A stretch of 64,000 bases of DNA from Strigamia acuminata (taxonomy: Eukaryota; Arthropoda; Chilopoda; Geophilomorpha; Linotaeniidae): contig OX442319.1 of assembly GCA_949358305.1 (NCBI GenBank), positions 2,232,001-2,296,000 of the forward strand. Direction: 5' to 3'. The notes below the pieces were generated by a model. That model was not told the origin of the DNA. It was given only the letters and a program-made list of their open reading frames with translations, and made no database searches. The translations under genes were made by a program, and so were the position numbers. Positions 21,820 to 36,900 of the stretch are shown piece after piece (position 1 is the first letter of the stretch; each line of letters opens with the position of its first letter).

Positions 21820-24800
21820 CCATACCATGCTGAAAACACCGGTTCTCGTCCGATCCCCGAAGTTAAGCAGCATCGGGTCTGGTTAGTACTTGGATGGGTG
21901 ACCGCCTGGGAATCCCAGATGTCGTTCTCTTCGTTTTTATTTTTTTCCTTTTTGCATTTTCAATTTTGTTTGCTGAGTGTGCATTATTACTAAAATTCAC
22001 AGCTTGTACTGATGTGAACGACCATACCACGCTGAAAACACCGGTTCTCGTCCGATCCCCGAAGTTAAGCAGCATCGGGTCTGGTTAGTACTTGGATGGG
22101 TGACCGCCTGGGAATCCCAAATGTCGTTCTCTTCGTTTTTATTTTTTTACTTTTTGCATTTTCAATTTTGTTTGCTGAGTGTGCATTATTACTAAAATTC
22201 ACAGCTTGTACTGATGTGAACGACCATACCACGCTGAAAACACCGGTTCTCGTCCGATCCCCGAAGTTAAGCAGCATCGGGTCTGGATAGTACTTGGATG
22301 GGTGACCGCCTGGGAATCCCAGATGTCGTTCTCTTCATTTTTATTTTTTTAGTTTTTGCATTTTTAATTTTGTATGCTGATCATTCAGTATAACTAAAAT
22401 TATTAGCTTTTACTGATGTGAACGACCATACCATGCTGAAAACACCGGTTCTTGTCCGATCCCTGAAGTTAAGCAGCATCGGGTCTGGTTAGTACTTGGA
22501 TGGGTGACCGCCTGGGAATCCCAGATGTCGTTCTCTTCGTTTTTATTTTTTTACTTTTTGCATTTTCAATTTTGTTTGCTGAGTGTGCATTATTACTAAA
22601 ATTCACAGCTTGTACTGATGTGAACGACCATACCACGCTGAAAACACCGGTTCTCGTCCGATCCCCGAAGTTAAGCAGCATCGGGTCTGGTTAGTACTAG
22701 GATGGGTGACCGCCTGGGAATCCCAGATGTCGTTCTCTTCGTTTTTATTTTTTTACTTTTTGCATTTTCAATTTTGTTTGCTGAGTGTGCATTATTACTA
22801 AAATTCACAGCTTGTACTGATGTGAACGACCATACCACGCTAAAAACACCGGTTCTCGTCCGATCCCCGAAGTTAAGCAGCATCGGGTCTGGATAGTACT
22901 TGGATGGGTGACCGCCTGGAAATCCCAGATGTCGTTCTCTTCATTTTTATTTTTTTAGTTTTTGCATTTTCAATTTTGTTTGCTGATCATTCAGTATAAC
23001 TAAAATTATTAGCTCTTACAGATGTGAACAACCATACCACGCTGAAAACACCGGTTCTCGTCTGATCCCCGAAGTTAAGCAGCATCGGGTCTGGTTAGTA
23101 CTTGGATGGGTGACCGCCTGGGAATCCCAGATGTTGTTCTCTTCATTTTTATTTTTTTACTTTTTGCATTTTCAATTTTGTTTGCTGATCATTCAGTTTA
23201 ACTAAAATTATTAGCTCTTACTGATGTGAACGACCATACCACGCTGAAAACACCGGTTCTCGTCCGATCCCCGAAGTTAAGCAGCATCGGGTCTGGTTAG
23301 TACTTGGATGGGTGACCGCCTGGGAATCCCAGATGTCGTTCTCTTCGTTTTTATTTTTTTACTTTTTGCATTTTCAATTTTGTTTGCTGAGTGTGCATTA
23401 TTACTAAAATTCACAGCTTGCACTGATGTGAACGACCATACCACGCTAAAAACACCGGTTCTCGTCCGATCCCCGAAGTTAAGCAGCATCGGGTCTGGAT
23501 AGTACTTGGATGGGTGACCGCCTGGGAATCCCAGATGTCGTTCTCTTCATTTTTATTTTTTTAGTTTTTGCATTTTCAATTTTGTTTGCTGATCATTCAG
23601 TATAACTAAAATTATTAGCTCTTACAGATGTGAACAACCATACCACGCTGAAAACACCGGTTCTCGTCTGATCCCCGAAGTTAAGCAGCATCGGGTCTGG
23701 TTAGTACTTGGATGGGTGACCGCCTGGGAATCCCAGATGTTGTTCTCTTCATTTTTATTTTTTTACTTTTTGCATTTTCAATTTTGTTTGCTGAGTGTGC
23801 ATTATTACTAAAATTCACAGCTTGTACTGATGTGAACGACCATACCACGCTGAAAACACCCGTTCTCGTCCGATCCCCGAAGTTAAGCAGCATCGGGTCT
23901 GGTTAGTACTTGGATGGGTGACCGCCTGGGAATCCCAAATGTCGTTCTCTTCGTTTTTATTTTTTTACTTTTTGCATTTTCAATTTTGTTTGCTGAGTGT
24001 GCATTATTACTAAAATTCACAGCTTGTACTGATGTGAACGACCATACCACGCTGAAAACACCGGTTCTCGTCCGATCCCCGAAGTTAAGCAGCATCGGGT
24101 CTGGATAGTACTTGGATGGGTGACCGCCTGGGAATCCCAGATGTCGTTCTCTTCATTTTTATTTTTTTAGTTTTTGCATTTTCAATTTTGTTTGCTGATC
24201 ATTCAGTATAACTAAAATTATTAGCTCTTACAGATGTGAACAACCATACCACGCTGAAAACACCGGTTCTCGTCTGATCCCCGAAGTTAAGCAGCATCGG
24301 GTCTGGTTAGTACTTGGATGGGTGACCGCCTGGGAATCCCAGATGTTGTTCTCTTCATTTTTATTTTTTTACTTTTTGCATTTTCAATTTTGTTTGCTGA
24401 GTGTGCATAATTACTAAAATTCACAGCTTGTACTGATGTGAACGACCATACCACGCTGAAAACACCGGTTCTCGTCCGATCCCCGAAGTTAAGCAGCATC
24501 GGGTCTGGTTAGTACTTGGATGGGTGACCGCCTGGGAATCCCAAATGTCGTTCTCTTCGTTTTTATTTTTTTATTTTTTGCATTTTCAATTTTGTTTGCT
24601 GAGTGTGCATTATTACTAAAATTCACAGCTTGTACTGATGTGAACGACCATACCACGCTGAAAACACCGGTTCTCGTCCGATCCCCGAAGTTAAGCAGCA
24701 TCGGGTCTGGATAGTACTTGGATGGGTGACCGCCTGGGAATCCCAGATGTCGTTCTCTTCATTTTTATTTTTTTAGTTTTTGCATGTTTAATTTTGTATG

Positions 24801-27800
24801 CTGATCATTCAGTATAACTAAAATTATTAGCTTTTACTGATGTGAACGACCATACCATGCTGAAAACACCGGTTCTTGTCCGATCCCCGAAGTTAAGCAG
24901 CATCGGGTCTGGTTAGTACTTGGATGGGTGACCGCCTGGGAATCCCAGATGTCGTTCTCTTCGTTTTTATTTTTTTACTTTTTGCATTTTCAATTTTGTT
25001 TGCTGAGTGTGCATTATTACTAAAATTCACAGCTTGTACTGATGTGAACGACCATACCACGCTGAAAACACCGGTTCTCGTCCGATCCCCGAAGTTAAGC
25101 AGCATCGGGTCTGGTTAGTACTTGGATGGGTGACCGCCTGGGAATCCCAGATGTCGTTCTCTTCGTTTTTATTTTTTTACTTTTTGCATTTTCAATTTTG
25201 TTTGCTGAGTGTGCATTATTACTAAAATTCACAGCTTGTACTGATGTGAACGACCATACCACGCTAAAAACACCGGTTCTCGTCCGATCCCCGAAGTTAA
25301 GCAGCATCGGGTCTGGATAGTACTTGGATGGGTGACCGCCTGGGAATCCCAGATGTCGTTCTCTTCATTTTTATTTTTTTAGTTTTTGCATTTTCAATTT
25401 TGTTTGCTGATCATTCAGTATAACTAAAATTATTAGCTCTTACAGATGTGAACAACCATACCACGCTGAAAACACCGGTTCTCGTCTGATCCCCGAAGTT
25501 AAGCAGCATCGGGTCTGGTTAGTACTTGGATGGGTGACCGCCTGGGAATCCCAGATGTTGTTCTCTTCATTTTTATTTTTTTACTTTTTGCATTTTCAAT
25601 TTTGTTTGCTGAGTGTGCATTATTACTAAAATTCACAGCTTGTACTGATGTGAACGACCATACCACGCTGAAAACACCGGTTCTCGTCCGATCCCCGAAG
25701 TTAAGCAGCATCGGGTCTGGTTAGTACTTGGATGGGTGACCGCCTGGGAATCCCAGATGTCGTTCTCTTCGTTTTTATTTTTTTCCTTTTTGCATTTTCA
25801 ATTTTGTTTGCTGAGTGTGCATTATTACTAAAATTCACAGCTTGTACTGATGTGAACGACCATACCACGCTGAAAACACCGGTTCTCGTCCGATCCCCGA
25901 AGTTAAGCAGCATCGGGTCTGGTTAGTACTTGGATGGGTGACCGCCTGGGAATCCCAGATGTCGTTCTCTTCGTTTTTATTTTTTTACTTTTTGCATTTT
26001 CAATTTTGTTTGCTGAGTGTGCATTATTACTAAAATTCACAGCTTGTACTGATGTGAACGACCATACCATGCTGAAAACACCGGTTCTCGTCCGATCCCC
26101 GAAGTTAAGCAGCATCGGGTCTGGTTAGTACTTGGATGGGTGACCGCCTGGGAATCCCAGATGTCGTTCTCTTCGTTTTTATTTTTTTCCTTTTTGCATT
26201 TTCAATTTTGTTTGCTGAGTGTGCATTATTACTAAAATTCGCAGCTTGTACTGATGTGAACGACCATACCACGCTGAAAACACCGGTTCTCGTCCGATCC
26301 CCGAAGTTAAGCAGCATCGGGTCTGGTTAGTACTTGGATGGGTGACCGCCTGGGAATCCCAAATGTCGTTCTCTTCGTTTTTATTTTTTTACTTTTTGCA
26401 TTTTCAATTTTGTTTGCTGAGTGTGCATTATTACTAAAATTCACAGCTTGTACTGATGTGAACGACCATACCACGCTGAAAACACCGGTTCTCGTCCGAT
26501 CCCCGAAGTTAAGCAGCATCGGGTCTGGATAGTACTTGGATGGGTGACCGCCTGGGAATCCCAGATGTCGTTCTCTTCATTTTTATTTTTTTAGTTTTTG
26601 CATTTTTAATTTTGTATGCTGATCATTCAGTATAACTAAAATTATTAGCTTTTACTGATGTGAACGACCATACCATGCTGAAAACACCGGTTCTTGTCCG
26701 ATCCCTGAAGTTAAGCAGCATCGGGTCTGGTTAGTACTTGGATGGGTGACCGCCTGGGAATCCCAGATGTCGTTCTCTTCGTTTTTATTTTTTTACTTTT
26801 TGCATTTTCAATTTTGTTTGCTGAGTGTGCATTATTACTAAAATTCACAGCTTGTACTGATGTGAACGACCATACCACGCTGAAAACACCGGTTCTCGTC
26901 CGATCCCCGAAGTTAAGCAGCATCGGGTCTGGTTAGTACTAGGATGGGTGACCGCCTGGGAATCCCAGATGTCGTTCTCTTCGTTTTTATTTTTTTACTT
27001 TTTGCATTTTCAATTTTGTTTGCTGAGTGTGCATTATTACTAAAATTCACAGCTTGTACTGATGTGAACGACCATACCACGCTAAAAACACCGGTTCTCG
27101 TCCGATCCCCGAAGTTAAGCAGCATCGGGTCTGGATAGTACTTGGATGGGTGACCGCCTGGAAATCCCAGATGTCGTTCTCTTCATTTTTATTTTTTTAG
27201 TTTTTGCATTTTCAATTTTGTTTGCTGATCATTCAGTATAACTAAAATTATTAGCTCTTACAGATGTGAACAACCATACCACGCTGAAAACACCGGTTCT
27301 CGTCTGATCCCCGAAGTTAAGCAGCATCGGGTCTGGTTAGTACTTGGATGGGTGACCGCCTGGGAATCCCAGATGTTGTTCTCTTCATTTTTATTTTTTT
27401 ACTTTTTGCATTTTCAATTTTGTTTGCTGATCATTCAGTTTAACTAAAATTATTAGCTCTTACTGATGTGAACGACCATACCACGCTGAAAACACCGGTT
27501 CTCGTCCGATCCCCGAAGTTAAGCAGCATCGGGTCTGGTTAGTACTTGGATGGGTGACCGCCTGGGAATCCCAGATGTCGTTCTCTTCGTTTTTATTTTT
27601 TTACTTTTTGCATTTTCAATTTTGTTTGCTGAGTGTGCATTATTACTAAAATTCACAGCTTGCACTGATGTGAACGACCATACCACGCTAAAAACACCGG
27701 TTCTCGTCCGATCCCCGAAGTTAAGCAGCATCGGGTCTGGATAGTACTTGGATGGGTGACCGCCTGGGAATCCCAGATGTCGTTCTCTTCATTTTTATTT

Positions 27801-30303
27801 TTTTAGTTTTTGCATTTTCAATTTTGTTTGCTGATCATTCAGTATAACTAAAATTATTAGCTCTTACAGATGTGAACAACCATACCACGCTGAAAACACC
27901 GGTTCTCGTCTGATCCCCGAAGTTAAGCAGCATCGGGTCTGGTTAGTACTTGGATGGGTGACCGCCTGGGAATCCCAGATGTTGTTCTCTTCATTTTTAT
28001 TTTTTTACTTTTTGCATTTTCAATTTTGTTTGCTGAGTGTGCATTATTACTAAAATTCACAGCTTGTACTGATGTGAACTACCATACCACGCTGAAAACA
28101 CCGGTTCTCGTCCGATCCCCGAAGTTAAGCAGCATCGGGTCTGGTTAGTACTTGGATGGGTGACCGCCTGGGAATCCCAAATGTCGTTCTCTTCGTTTTT
28201 ATTTTTTTACTTTTTGCATTTTCAATTTTGTTTGCTGAGTGTGCATTATTACTAAAATTCACAGCTTGTACTGATGTGAACGACCATACCACGCTGAAAA
28301 CACCGGTTCTCGTCCGATCCCCGAAGTTAAGCAGCATCGGGTCTGGATAGTACTTGGATGGGTGACCGCCTGGGAATCCCAGATGTCGTTCTCTTCATTT
28401 TTATTTTTTTAGTTTTTGCATTTTCAATTTTGTTTGCTGATCATTCAGTATAACTAAAATTATTAGCTCTTACAGATGTGAACAACCATACCACGCTGAA
28501 AACACCGGTTCTCGTCTGATCCCCGAAGTTAAGCAGCATCGGGTCTGGTTAGTACTTGGATGGGTGACCGCCTGGGAATCCCAGATGTTGTTCTCTTCAT
28601 TTTTATTTTTTTACTTTTTGCATTTTCAATTTTGTTTGCTGAGTGTGCATTATTACTAAAATTCACAGCTTGTACTGATGTGAACGACCATACCACGCTG
28701 AAAACACCGGTTCTCGTCCGATCCCCGAAGTTAAGCAGCATCGGGTCTGGTTAGTACTTGGATGGGTGACCGCCTGGGAATCCCAAATGTCGTTCTCTTC
28801 GTTTTTATTTTTTTACTTTTTGCATTTTCAATTTTGTTTGCTGAGTGTGCATTATTACTAAAATTCACAGCTTGTACTGATGTGAACGACCATACCACGC
28901 TGAAAACACCGGTTCTCGTCCGATCCCCGAAGTTAAGCAGCATCGGGTCTGGATAGTACTTGGATGGGTGACCGCCTGGGAATCCCAGATGTCGTTCTCT
29001 TCATTTTTATTTTTTTAGTTTTTGCATGTTTAATTTTGTATGCTGATCATTCAGTATAACTAAAATTATTAGCTTTTACTGATGTGAACGACCATACCAT
29101 GCTGAAAACACCGGTTCTTGTCCGATCCCCGAAGTTAAGCAGCATCGGGTCTGGTTAGTACTTGGATGGGTGACCGCCTGGGAATCCCAGATGTCGTTCT
29201 CTTCGTTTTTATTTTTTTACTTTTTGCATTTTCAATTTTGTTTGCTGAGTGTGCATTATTACTAAAATTCACAGCTTGTACTGATGTGAACGACCATACC
29301 ACGCTGAAAACACCGGTTCTCGTCCGATCCCCGAAGTTAAGCAGCATCGGGTCTGGTTAGTACTTGGATGGGTGACCGCCTGGGAATCCCAGATGTCGTT
29401 CTCTTCGTTTTTATTTTTTTACTTTTTGCATTTTCAATTTTGTTTGCTGAGTGTGCATTATTACTAAAATTCACAGCTTGTACTGATGTGAACGACCATA
29501 CCACGCTAAAAACACCGGTTCTCGTCCGATCCCCGAAGTTAAGCAGCATCGGGTCTGGATAGTACTTGGATGGGTGACCGCCTGGGAATCCCAGATGTCG
29601 TTCTCTTCATTTTTATTTTTTTAGTTTTTGCATTTTCAATTTTGTTTGCTGATCATTCAGTATAACTAAAATTATTAGCTCTTACAGATGTGAACAACCA
29701 TACCACGCTGAAAACACCGGTTCTCGTCTGATCCCCGAAGTTAAGCAGCATCGGGTCTGGTTAGTACTTGGATGGGTGACCGCCTGGGAATCCCAGATGT
29801 TGTTCTCTTCATTTTTATTTTTTTACTTTTTGCATTTTCAATTTTGTTTGCTGAGTGTGCATTATTACTAAAATTCACAGCTTGTACTGATGTGAACGAC
29901 CATACCACGCTGAAAACACCGGTTCTCGTCCGATCCCCGAAGTTAAGCAGCATCGGGTCTGGTTAGTACTTGGATGGGTGACCGCCTGGGAATCCCAGAT
30001 GTCGTTCTCTTCGTTTTTATTTTTTTCCTTTTTGCATTTTCAATTTTGTTTGCTGAGTGTGCATTATTACTAAAATTCACAGCTTGTACTGATGTGAACG
30101 ACCATACCACGCTGAAAACACCGGTTCTCGTCCGATCCCCGAAGTTAAGCAGCATCGGGTCTGGTTAGTACTTGGATGGGTGACCGCCTGGGAATCCCAG
30201 ATGTCGTTCTCTTCGTTTTTATTTTTTTACTTTTTGCATTTTCAATTTTGTTTGCTGAGTGTGCATTATTACTAAAATTCACAGCTTGTACTGATGTGAA
30301 CGA
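21820..30303. repeat. 4242 bp higher-order repeat, two copies
   Basis: Twenty-one 5S units are duplicated in tandem, about 21820-26061 and 26062-30303. Shared private changes 4242 bp apart include CTGGAAATC (22916, 27158), CAGTTTAAC (23195, 27437), CTTGCACTG (23417, 27659) and GCATGTTTAA (24782, 29024). Other changes such as CACCCGTTC near 23858 occur in one copy only. Boundaries are approximate. Confidence 0.88.
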
Positions 30304-33300
30304 CCATACCACGCTGAAAACACCGGTTCTCGTCCGATCCCCGAAGTTAAGCAGCATCGGGTCTGGATAGTACTTGGATGGGTGACCGCCTGGGAATCCC
30401 AGATGTCGTTCTCTTCATTTTTATTTTTTTAGTTTTTGCATTTTTAATTTTGTATGCTGATCATTCAGTATAACTAAAATTATTAGCTTTTACTGATGTG
30501 AACGACCATACCATGCTGAAAACACCGGTTCTCGTCCGATCCCCGAAGTTAAGCAGCATCGGGTCTGGTTAGTACTTGGATGGGTGACCGCCTGGGAATC
30601 CCAGATGTCGTTCTCTTCGTTTTTATTTTTTTACTTTTTGCATTTTCAATTTTGTTTGCTGAGTGTGCATTATTACTAAAATTCACAGCTTGTACTGATG
30701 TGAACGACCATACCACGCTAAAAACACCGGTTCTCGTCCGATCCCTGAAGTTAAGCAGCATCGGGTCTGGATAGTACTTGGATGGGTGACCGCCTGGGAA
30801 TCCCAGATGTCGTTCTCTTCATTTTTATTTTTTTAGTTTTTGCATTTTCAATTTTGTTTGCTGATCATTCAGTATAACTAAAATTATTAGCTCTTACAGA
30901 TGTGAACAACCATACCACGCTGAAAACACCGGTTCTCGTCTGATCCCCGAAGTTAAGCAGCATCGGGTCTGGTTAGTACTTGGATGGGTGACCGCCTGGG
31001 AATCCCAGATGTTGTTCTCTTCATTTTTATTTTTTTACTTTTTGCATTTTCAATTTTGTTTGCTGATCATTCAGTATAACTAAAATTATTAGCACTTACT
31101 GATGTGAACGACCATACCATGCTGAAAACACCGGTTCTCGTCCGATCCCCTAAGTTAAGCAGCATCGGGTCTGGATAGTACTTGGATGGGTGACCGCCTG
31201 GGAATCCCAGATGTCGTTCTCTTCATTTTTATTTTTTTAGTTTTTGCATTTTCAATTTTGTTTGCTGATCATTCAGTATAACTAAAATTATTAGCTCTTA
31301 CAGATGTGAACAACCATACCACGCTGAAAACACCGGTTCTCGTCTGATCCCCGAAGTTAAGCAGCATCGGGTCTGGTTAGTACTTGGATGGGTGACCGCC
31401 TGGGAATCCCAGATGTTGTTCTCTTCATTTTTATTTTTTTACTTTTTGCATTTTCAATTTTGTTTGCTGAGTGTGCATTATTACTAAAATTCACAGCTTG
31501 TACTGATGTGAACGACCATACCACGCTGAAAACACCGGTTCTCGTCCGATCCCCGAAGTTAAGCAGCATCGGGTCTGGTTAGTACTTGGATGGGTGACCG
31601 CCTGGGAATCCCAAATGTCGTTCTCTTCGTTTTTATTTTTTTACTTTTTGCATTTTCAATTTTGTTTGCTGAGTGTGCATTATTACTAAAATTCACAGCT
31701 TGTACTGATGTGAACGACCATACCACGCTGAAAACACCGGTTCTCGTCCGATCCCCGAAGTTAAGCAGCATCGGGTCTGGATAGTACTTGGATGGGTGAC
31801 CGCCTGGGAATCCCAGATGTCGTTCTCTTCATTTTTATTTTTTTAGTTTTTGCATGTTTAATTTTGTATGCTGATCATTCAGTATAACTAAAATTATTAG
31901 CTTTTACTGATGTGAACGACCATACCATGCTGAAAACACCGGTTCTTGTCCGATCCCCGAAGTTAAGCAGCATCGGGTCTGGTTAGTACTTGGATGGGTG
32001 ACCGCCTGGGAATCCCAGATGTCGTTCTCTTCGTTTTTATTTTTTTACTTTTTGCATTTTCAATTTTGTTTGCTGAGTGTGCATTATTACTAAAATTCAC
32101 AGCTTGTACTGATGTGAACGACCATACCACGCTGAAAACACCGGTTCTCGTCCGATCCCCGAAGTTAAGCAGCATCGGGTCTGGTTAGTACTTGGATGGG
32201 TGACCGCCTGGGAATCCCAGATGTCGTTCTCTTCGTTTTTATTTTTTTACTTTTTGCATTTTCAATTTTGTTTGCTGAGTGTGCATTATTACTAAAATTC
32301 ACAGCTTGTACTGATGTGAACGACCATACCACGCTAAAAACACCGGTTCTCGTCCGATCCCCGAAGTTAAGCAGCATCGGGTCTGGATAGTACTTGGATG
32401 GGTGACCGCCTGGGAATCCCAGATGTCGTTCTCTTCATTTTTATTTTTTTAGTTTTTGCATTTTCAATTTTGTTTGCTGATCATTCAGTATAACTAAAAT
32501 TATTAGCTCTTACAGATGTGAACAACCATACCACGCTGAAAACACCGGTTCTCGTCTGATCCCCGAAGTTAAGCAGCATCGGGTCTGGTTAGTACTTGGA
32601 TGGGTGACCGCCTGGGAATCCCAGATGTTGTTCTCTTCATTTTTATTTTTTTACTTTTTGCATTTTCAATTTTGTTTGCTGAGTGTGCATTATTACTAAA
32701 ATTCACAGCTTGTACTGATGTGAACGACCATACCACGCTGAAAACACCGGTTCTCGTCCGATCCCCGAAGTTAAGCAGCATCGGGTCTGGTTAGTACTTG
32801 GATGGGTGACCGCCTGGGAATCCCAGATGTCGTTCTCTTCGTTTTTATTTTTTTCCTTTTTGCATTTTCAATTTTGTTTGCTGAGTGTGCATTATTACTA
32901 AAATTCACAGCTTGTACTGATGTGAACGACCATACCACGCTGAAAACACCGGTTCTCGTCCGATCCCCGAAGTTAAGCAGCATCGGGTCTGGTTAGTACT
33001 TGGATGGGTGACCGCCTGGGAATCCCAGATGTCGTTCTCTTCGTTTTTATTTTTTTACTTTTTGCATTTTCAATTTTGTTTGCTGAGTGTGCATTATTAC
33101 TAAAATTCACAGCTTGTACTGATGTGAACGACCATACCACGCTGAAAACACCGGTTCTCGTCCGATCCCCGAAGTTAAGCAGCATCGGGTCTGGATAGTA
33201 CTTGGATGGGTGACCGCCTGGGAATCCCAGATGTCGTTCTCTTCATTTTTATTTTTTTAGTTTTTGCATTTTTAATTTTGTATGCTGATCATTCAGTATA

Positions 33301-33985
33301 ACTAAAATTATTAGCTTTTACTGATGTGAACGACCATACCATGCTGAAAACACCGGTTCTCGTCCGATCCCCGAAGTTAAGCAGCATCGGGTCTGGTTAG
33401 TACTTGGATGGGTGACCGCCTGGGAATCCCAGATGTCGTTCTCTTCGTTTTTATTTTTTTACTTTTTGCATTTTCAATTTTGTTTGCTGAGTGTGCATTA
33501 TTACTAAAATTCACAGCTTGTACTGATGTGAACGACCATACCACGCTAAAAACACCGGTTCTCGTCCGATCCCTGAAGTTAAGCAGCATCGGGTCTGGAT
33601 AGTACTTGGATGGGTGACCGCCTGGGAATCCCAGATGTCGTTCTCTTCATTTTTATTTTTTTAGTTTTTGCATTTTCAATTTTGTTTGCTGATCATTCAG
33701 TATAACTAAAATTATTAGCTCTTACAGATGTGAACAACCATACCACGCTGAAAACACCGGTTCTCGTCTGATCCCCGAAGTTAAGCAGCATCGGGTCTGG
33801 TTAGTACTTGGATGGGTGACCGCCTGGGAATCCCAGATGTTGTTCTCTTCATTTTTATTTTTTTACTTTTTGCATTTTCAATTTTGTTTGCTGATCATTC
33901 AGTATAACTAAAATTATTAGCACTTACTGATGTGAACGACCATACCATGCTGAAAACACCGGTTCTCGTCCGATCCCCTAAGTTA
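28330..33985. repeat. 2828 bp higher-order repeat, two copies
   Basis: Fourteen 5S units are repeated, about 28330-31157 and 31158-33985, overlapping the end of the 4242 bp repeat. The CCCAAATGTCG units (28785, 31613), the GCATGTTTAA units and the CCCTAAGTTAAG units (near 31150 and 33978) recur with this spacing. The overlap shows successive rounds of amplification. Confidence 0.82.
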
Positions 33986-36900
33986 AGCAGCATCGGGTCT
34001 GGTTAGTACTTGGATGGGTGACCGCCTGGGAATCCCAGGTGTCGTTCTCTTCGATTTTCTTTTTTTTCTTTTTGCATTTTCAATTTTGTTTGCTGAGTGT
34101 GCATTATTACTAAAATTCACAGCTTGTACTGATGTGAACGACCATACCACGCTAAAAACACCGGTTCTCGTCCGATCCCCGAAGTTAAGCAGCATCGGGT
34201 CTGGATAGTACTTGGATGGGTGACCGCCTGGGAATCCCAGATGTCGTTCTCTTCATTTTTATTTTTTTAGTTTTTGCATTTTCAATTTTGTTTGCTGATC
34301 ATTCAGTATAACTAAAATTATTAGCTCTTACAGATGTGAACAACCATACCACGCTGAAAACACCGGTTCTCGTCTGATCCCCGAAGTTAAGCAGCATCGG
34401 GTCTGGTTAGTACTTGGATGGGTGACCGCCTGGGAATCCCAGATGTTGTTCTCTTCATTTTTATTTTTTTACTTTTTGCATTTTCAATTTTGTTTGCTGA
34501 GTGTGCATTATTACTAAAATTCACAGCTTGTACTGATGTGAACGACCATACCACGCTGAAAACACCGGTTCTCGTCCGATCCCCGAAGTTAAGCAGCATC
34601 GGGTCTGGTTAGTACTTGGATGGGTGACCGCCTGGGAATCCCAAATGTCGTTCTCTTCGTTTTTATTTTTTTACTTTTTGCATTTTCAATTTTGTTTGCT
34701 GAGTGTGCATTATTACTAAAATTCACAGCTTGTACTGATGTGAACGACCATACCACGCTGAAAACACCGGTTCTCGTCCGATCCCCGAAGTTAAGCAGCA
34801 TCGGGTCTGGATAGTACTTGGATGGGTGACCGCCTGGGAATCCCAGATGTCGTTCTCTTCATTTTTATTTTTTTAGTTTTTGCATTTTTAATTTTGTATG
34901 CTGATCATTCAGTATAACTAAAATTATTAGCTTTTACTGATGTGAACGACCATACCATGCTGAAAACACCGGTTCTTGTCCGATCCCCGAAGTTAAGCAG
35001 CATCGGGTCTGGTTAGTACTTGGATGGGTGACCGCCTGGGAATCCCAGATGTCGTTCTCTTCGTTTTTATTTTTTTACTTTTTGCATTTTCAATTTTGTT
35101 TGCTGAGTGTGCATTATTACTAAAATTCACAGCTTGTACTGATGTGAACGACCATACCACGCTGAAAACACCGGTTCTCGTCCGATCCCCGAAGTTAAGC
35201 AGCATCGGGTCTGGTTAGTACTTGGATGGGTGACCGCCTGGGAATCCCAGATGTCGTTCTCTTCGTTTTTATTTTTTTCCTTTTTGCATTTTCAATTTTG
35301 TTTGCTGAGTGTGCATTATTACAAAAATTCACAGCTTGTACGGATGTGAACGACCATACCACGCTGAAAACACCGGTTCTCGTCCGATCCCCGAAGTTAA
35401 GCAGCATCGGGTCTGGTTAGTACTTGGATGGGTGACCGCCTGGGAATCTCAGATGTCGTTCTCTTCGTTTTTATTTTTTTACTTTTTGCATTTTCAATTT
35501 TGTTTGCTGAGTGTGCATTATTACTAAAATTCACAGCTTGTACTGATGTGAACGACCATACCACGCTGAAAACACCGGTTCTCGTCCGATCCCCGAAGTT
35601 AAGCAGCATCGGGTCTGGATAGTACTTGGATGGGTGACCGCCTGGGAATCCCAGATGTCGTTCTCTTCATTTTTATTTTTTTAGTTTTTGCATTTTTAAT
35701 TTTGTATGCTGATCATTCAGTATAACTAAAATTATTAGCTTTTACTGATGTGAACGACCATACCATGCTGAAAACACCGGTTCTCGTCCGATCCCCGAAG
35801 TTAAGCAGCATCGGGTCTGGTTAGTACTAGGATGGGTGACCGCCTGGGAATCCCAGATGTCGTTCTCTTCGTTTTTATTTTTTTACTTTTTGCATTTTCA
35901 ATTTTGTTTGCTGAGTGTGCATTATTACTAAAATTCACAGCTTGTACTGATGTGAACGACCATACCACGCTAAAAACACCGGTTCTCGTCCGATCCCTGA
36001 AGTTAAGCAGCATCGGGTCTGGATAGTACTTGGATGGGTGACCGCCTGGGAATCCCAGATGTCGTTCTCTTCATTTTTATTTTTTTAGTTTTTGCATTTT
36101 CAATTTTGTTTGCTGATCATTCAGTATAACTAAAATTATTAGCTCTTACAGATGTGAACAACCATACCACGCTGAAAACACCGGTTCTCGTCTTATCCCC
36201 GAAGTTAAGCAGCATCGGGTCTGGTTAGTACTTGGATGGGTGACCGCCTGGGAATCCCAGATGTTGTTCTCTTCATTTTTATTTTTTTACTTTTTGCATT
36301 TTCAATTTTGTTTGCTGATCATTCAGTATAACTAAAATTATTAGCACTTACTGATGTGAACGACCATACCACGCTGAAAACACCGGTTCTCGTCCGATCC
36401 CCGAAGTTAAGCAGCATCGGGTCTGGTTAGTACTTGGATGGGTGACCGCCTGGGAATCCCAGATGTCGTTCTCTTCGTTTTTATTTTTTTCCTTTTTGCA
36501 TTTTCAATTTTGTTTGCTGAGTGTGCATTATTACTAAAATTCACAGCTTGTACTGATGTGAACGACCATACCACGCTGAAAACACCGGTTCTCGTCCGAT
36601 CCCCGAAGTTAAGCAGCATCGGGTCTGGTTAGTACTTGGATGGGTGACCGCCTGGGAATCCCAGATGTCGTTCTCTTCGTTTTTATTTTTTTACTTTTTG
36701 CATTTTCAATTTTGTTTGCTGAGTGTGCATTATTACTAAAATTCACAGCTTGTACTGATGTGAACGACCATACCACGCTGAAAACACCGGTTCTCGTCCG
36801 ATCCCCGAAGTTAAGCAGCATCGGGTCTGGATAGTACTTGGATGGGTGACCGCCTGGGAATCCCAGATGTCGTTCTCTTCATTTTTATTTTTTTAGTTTT

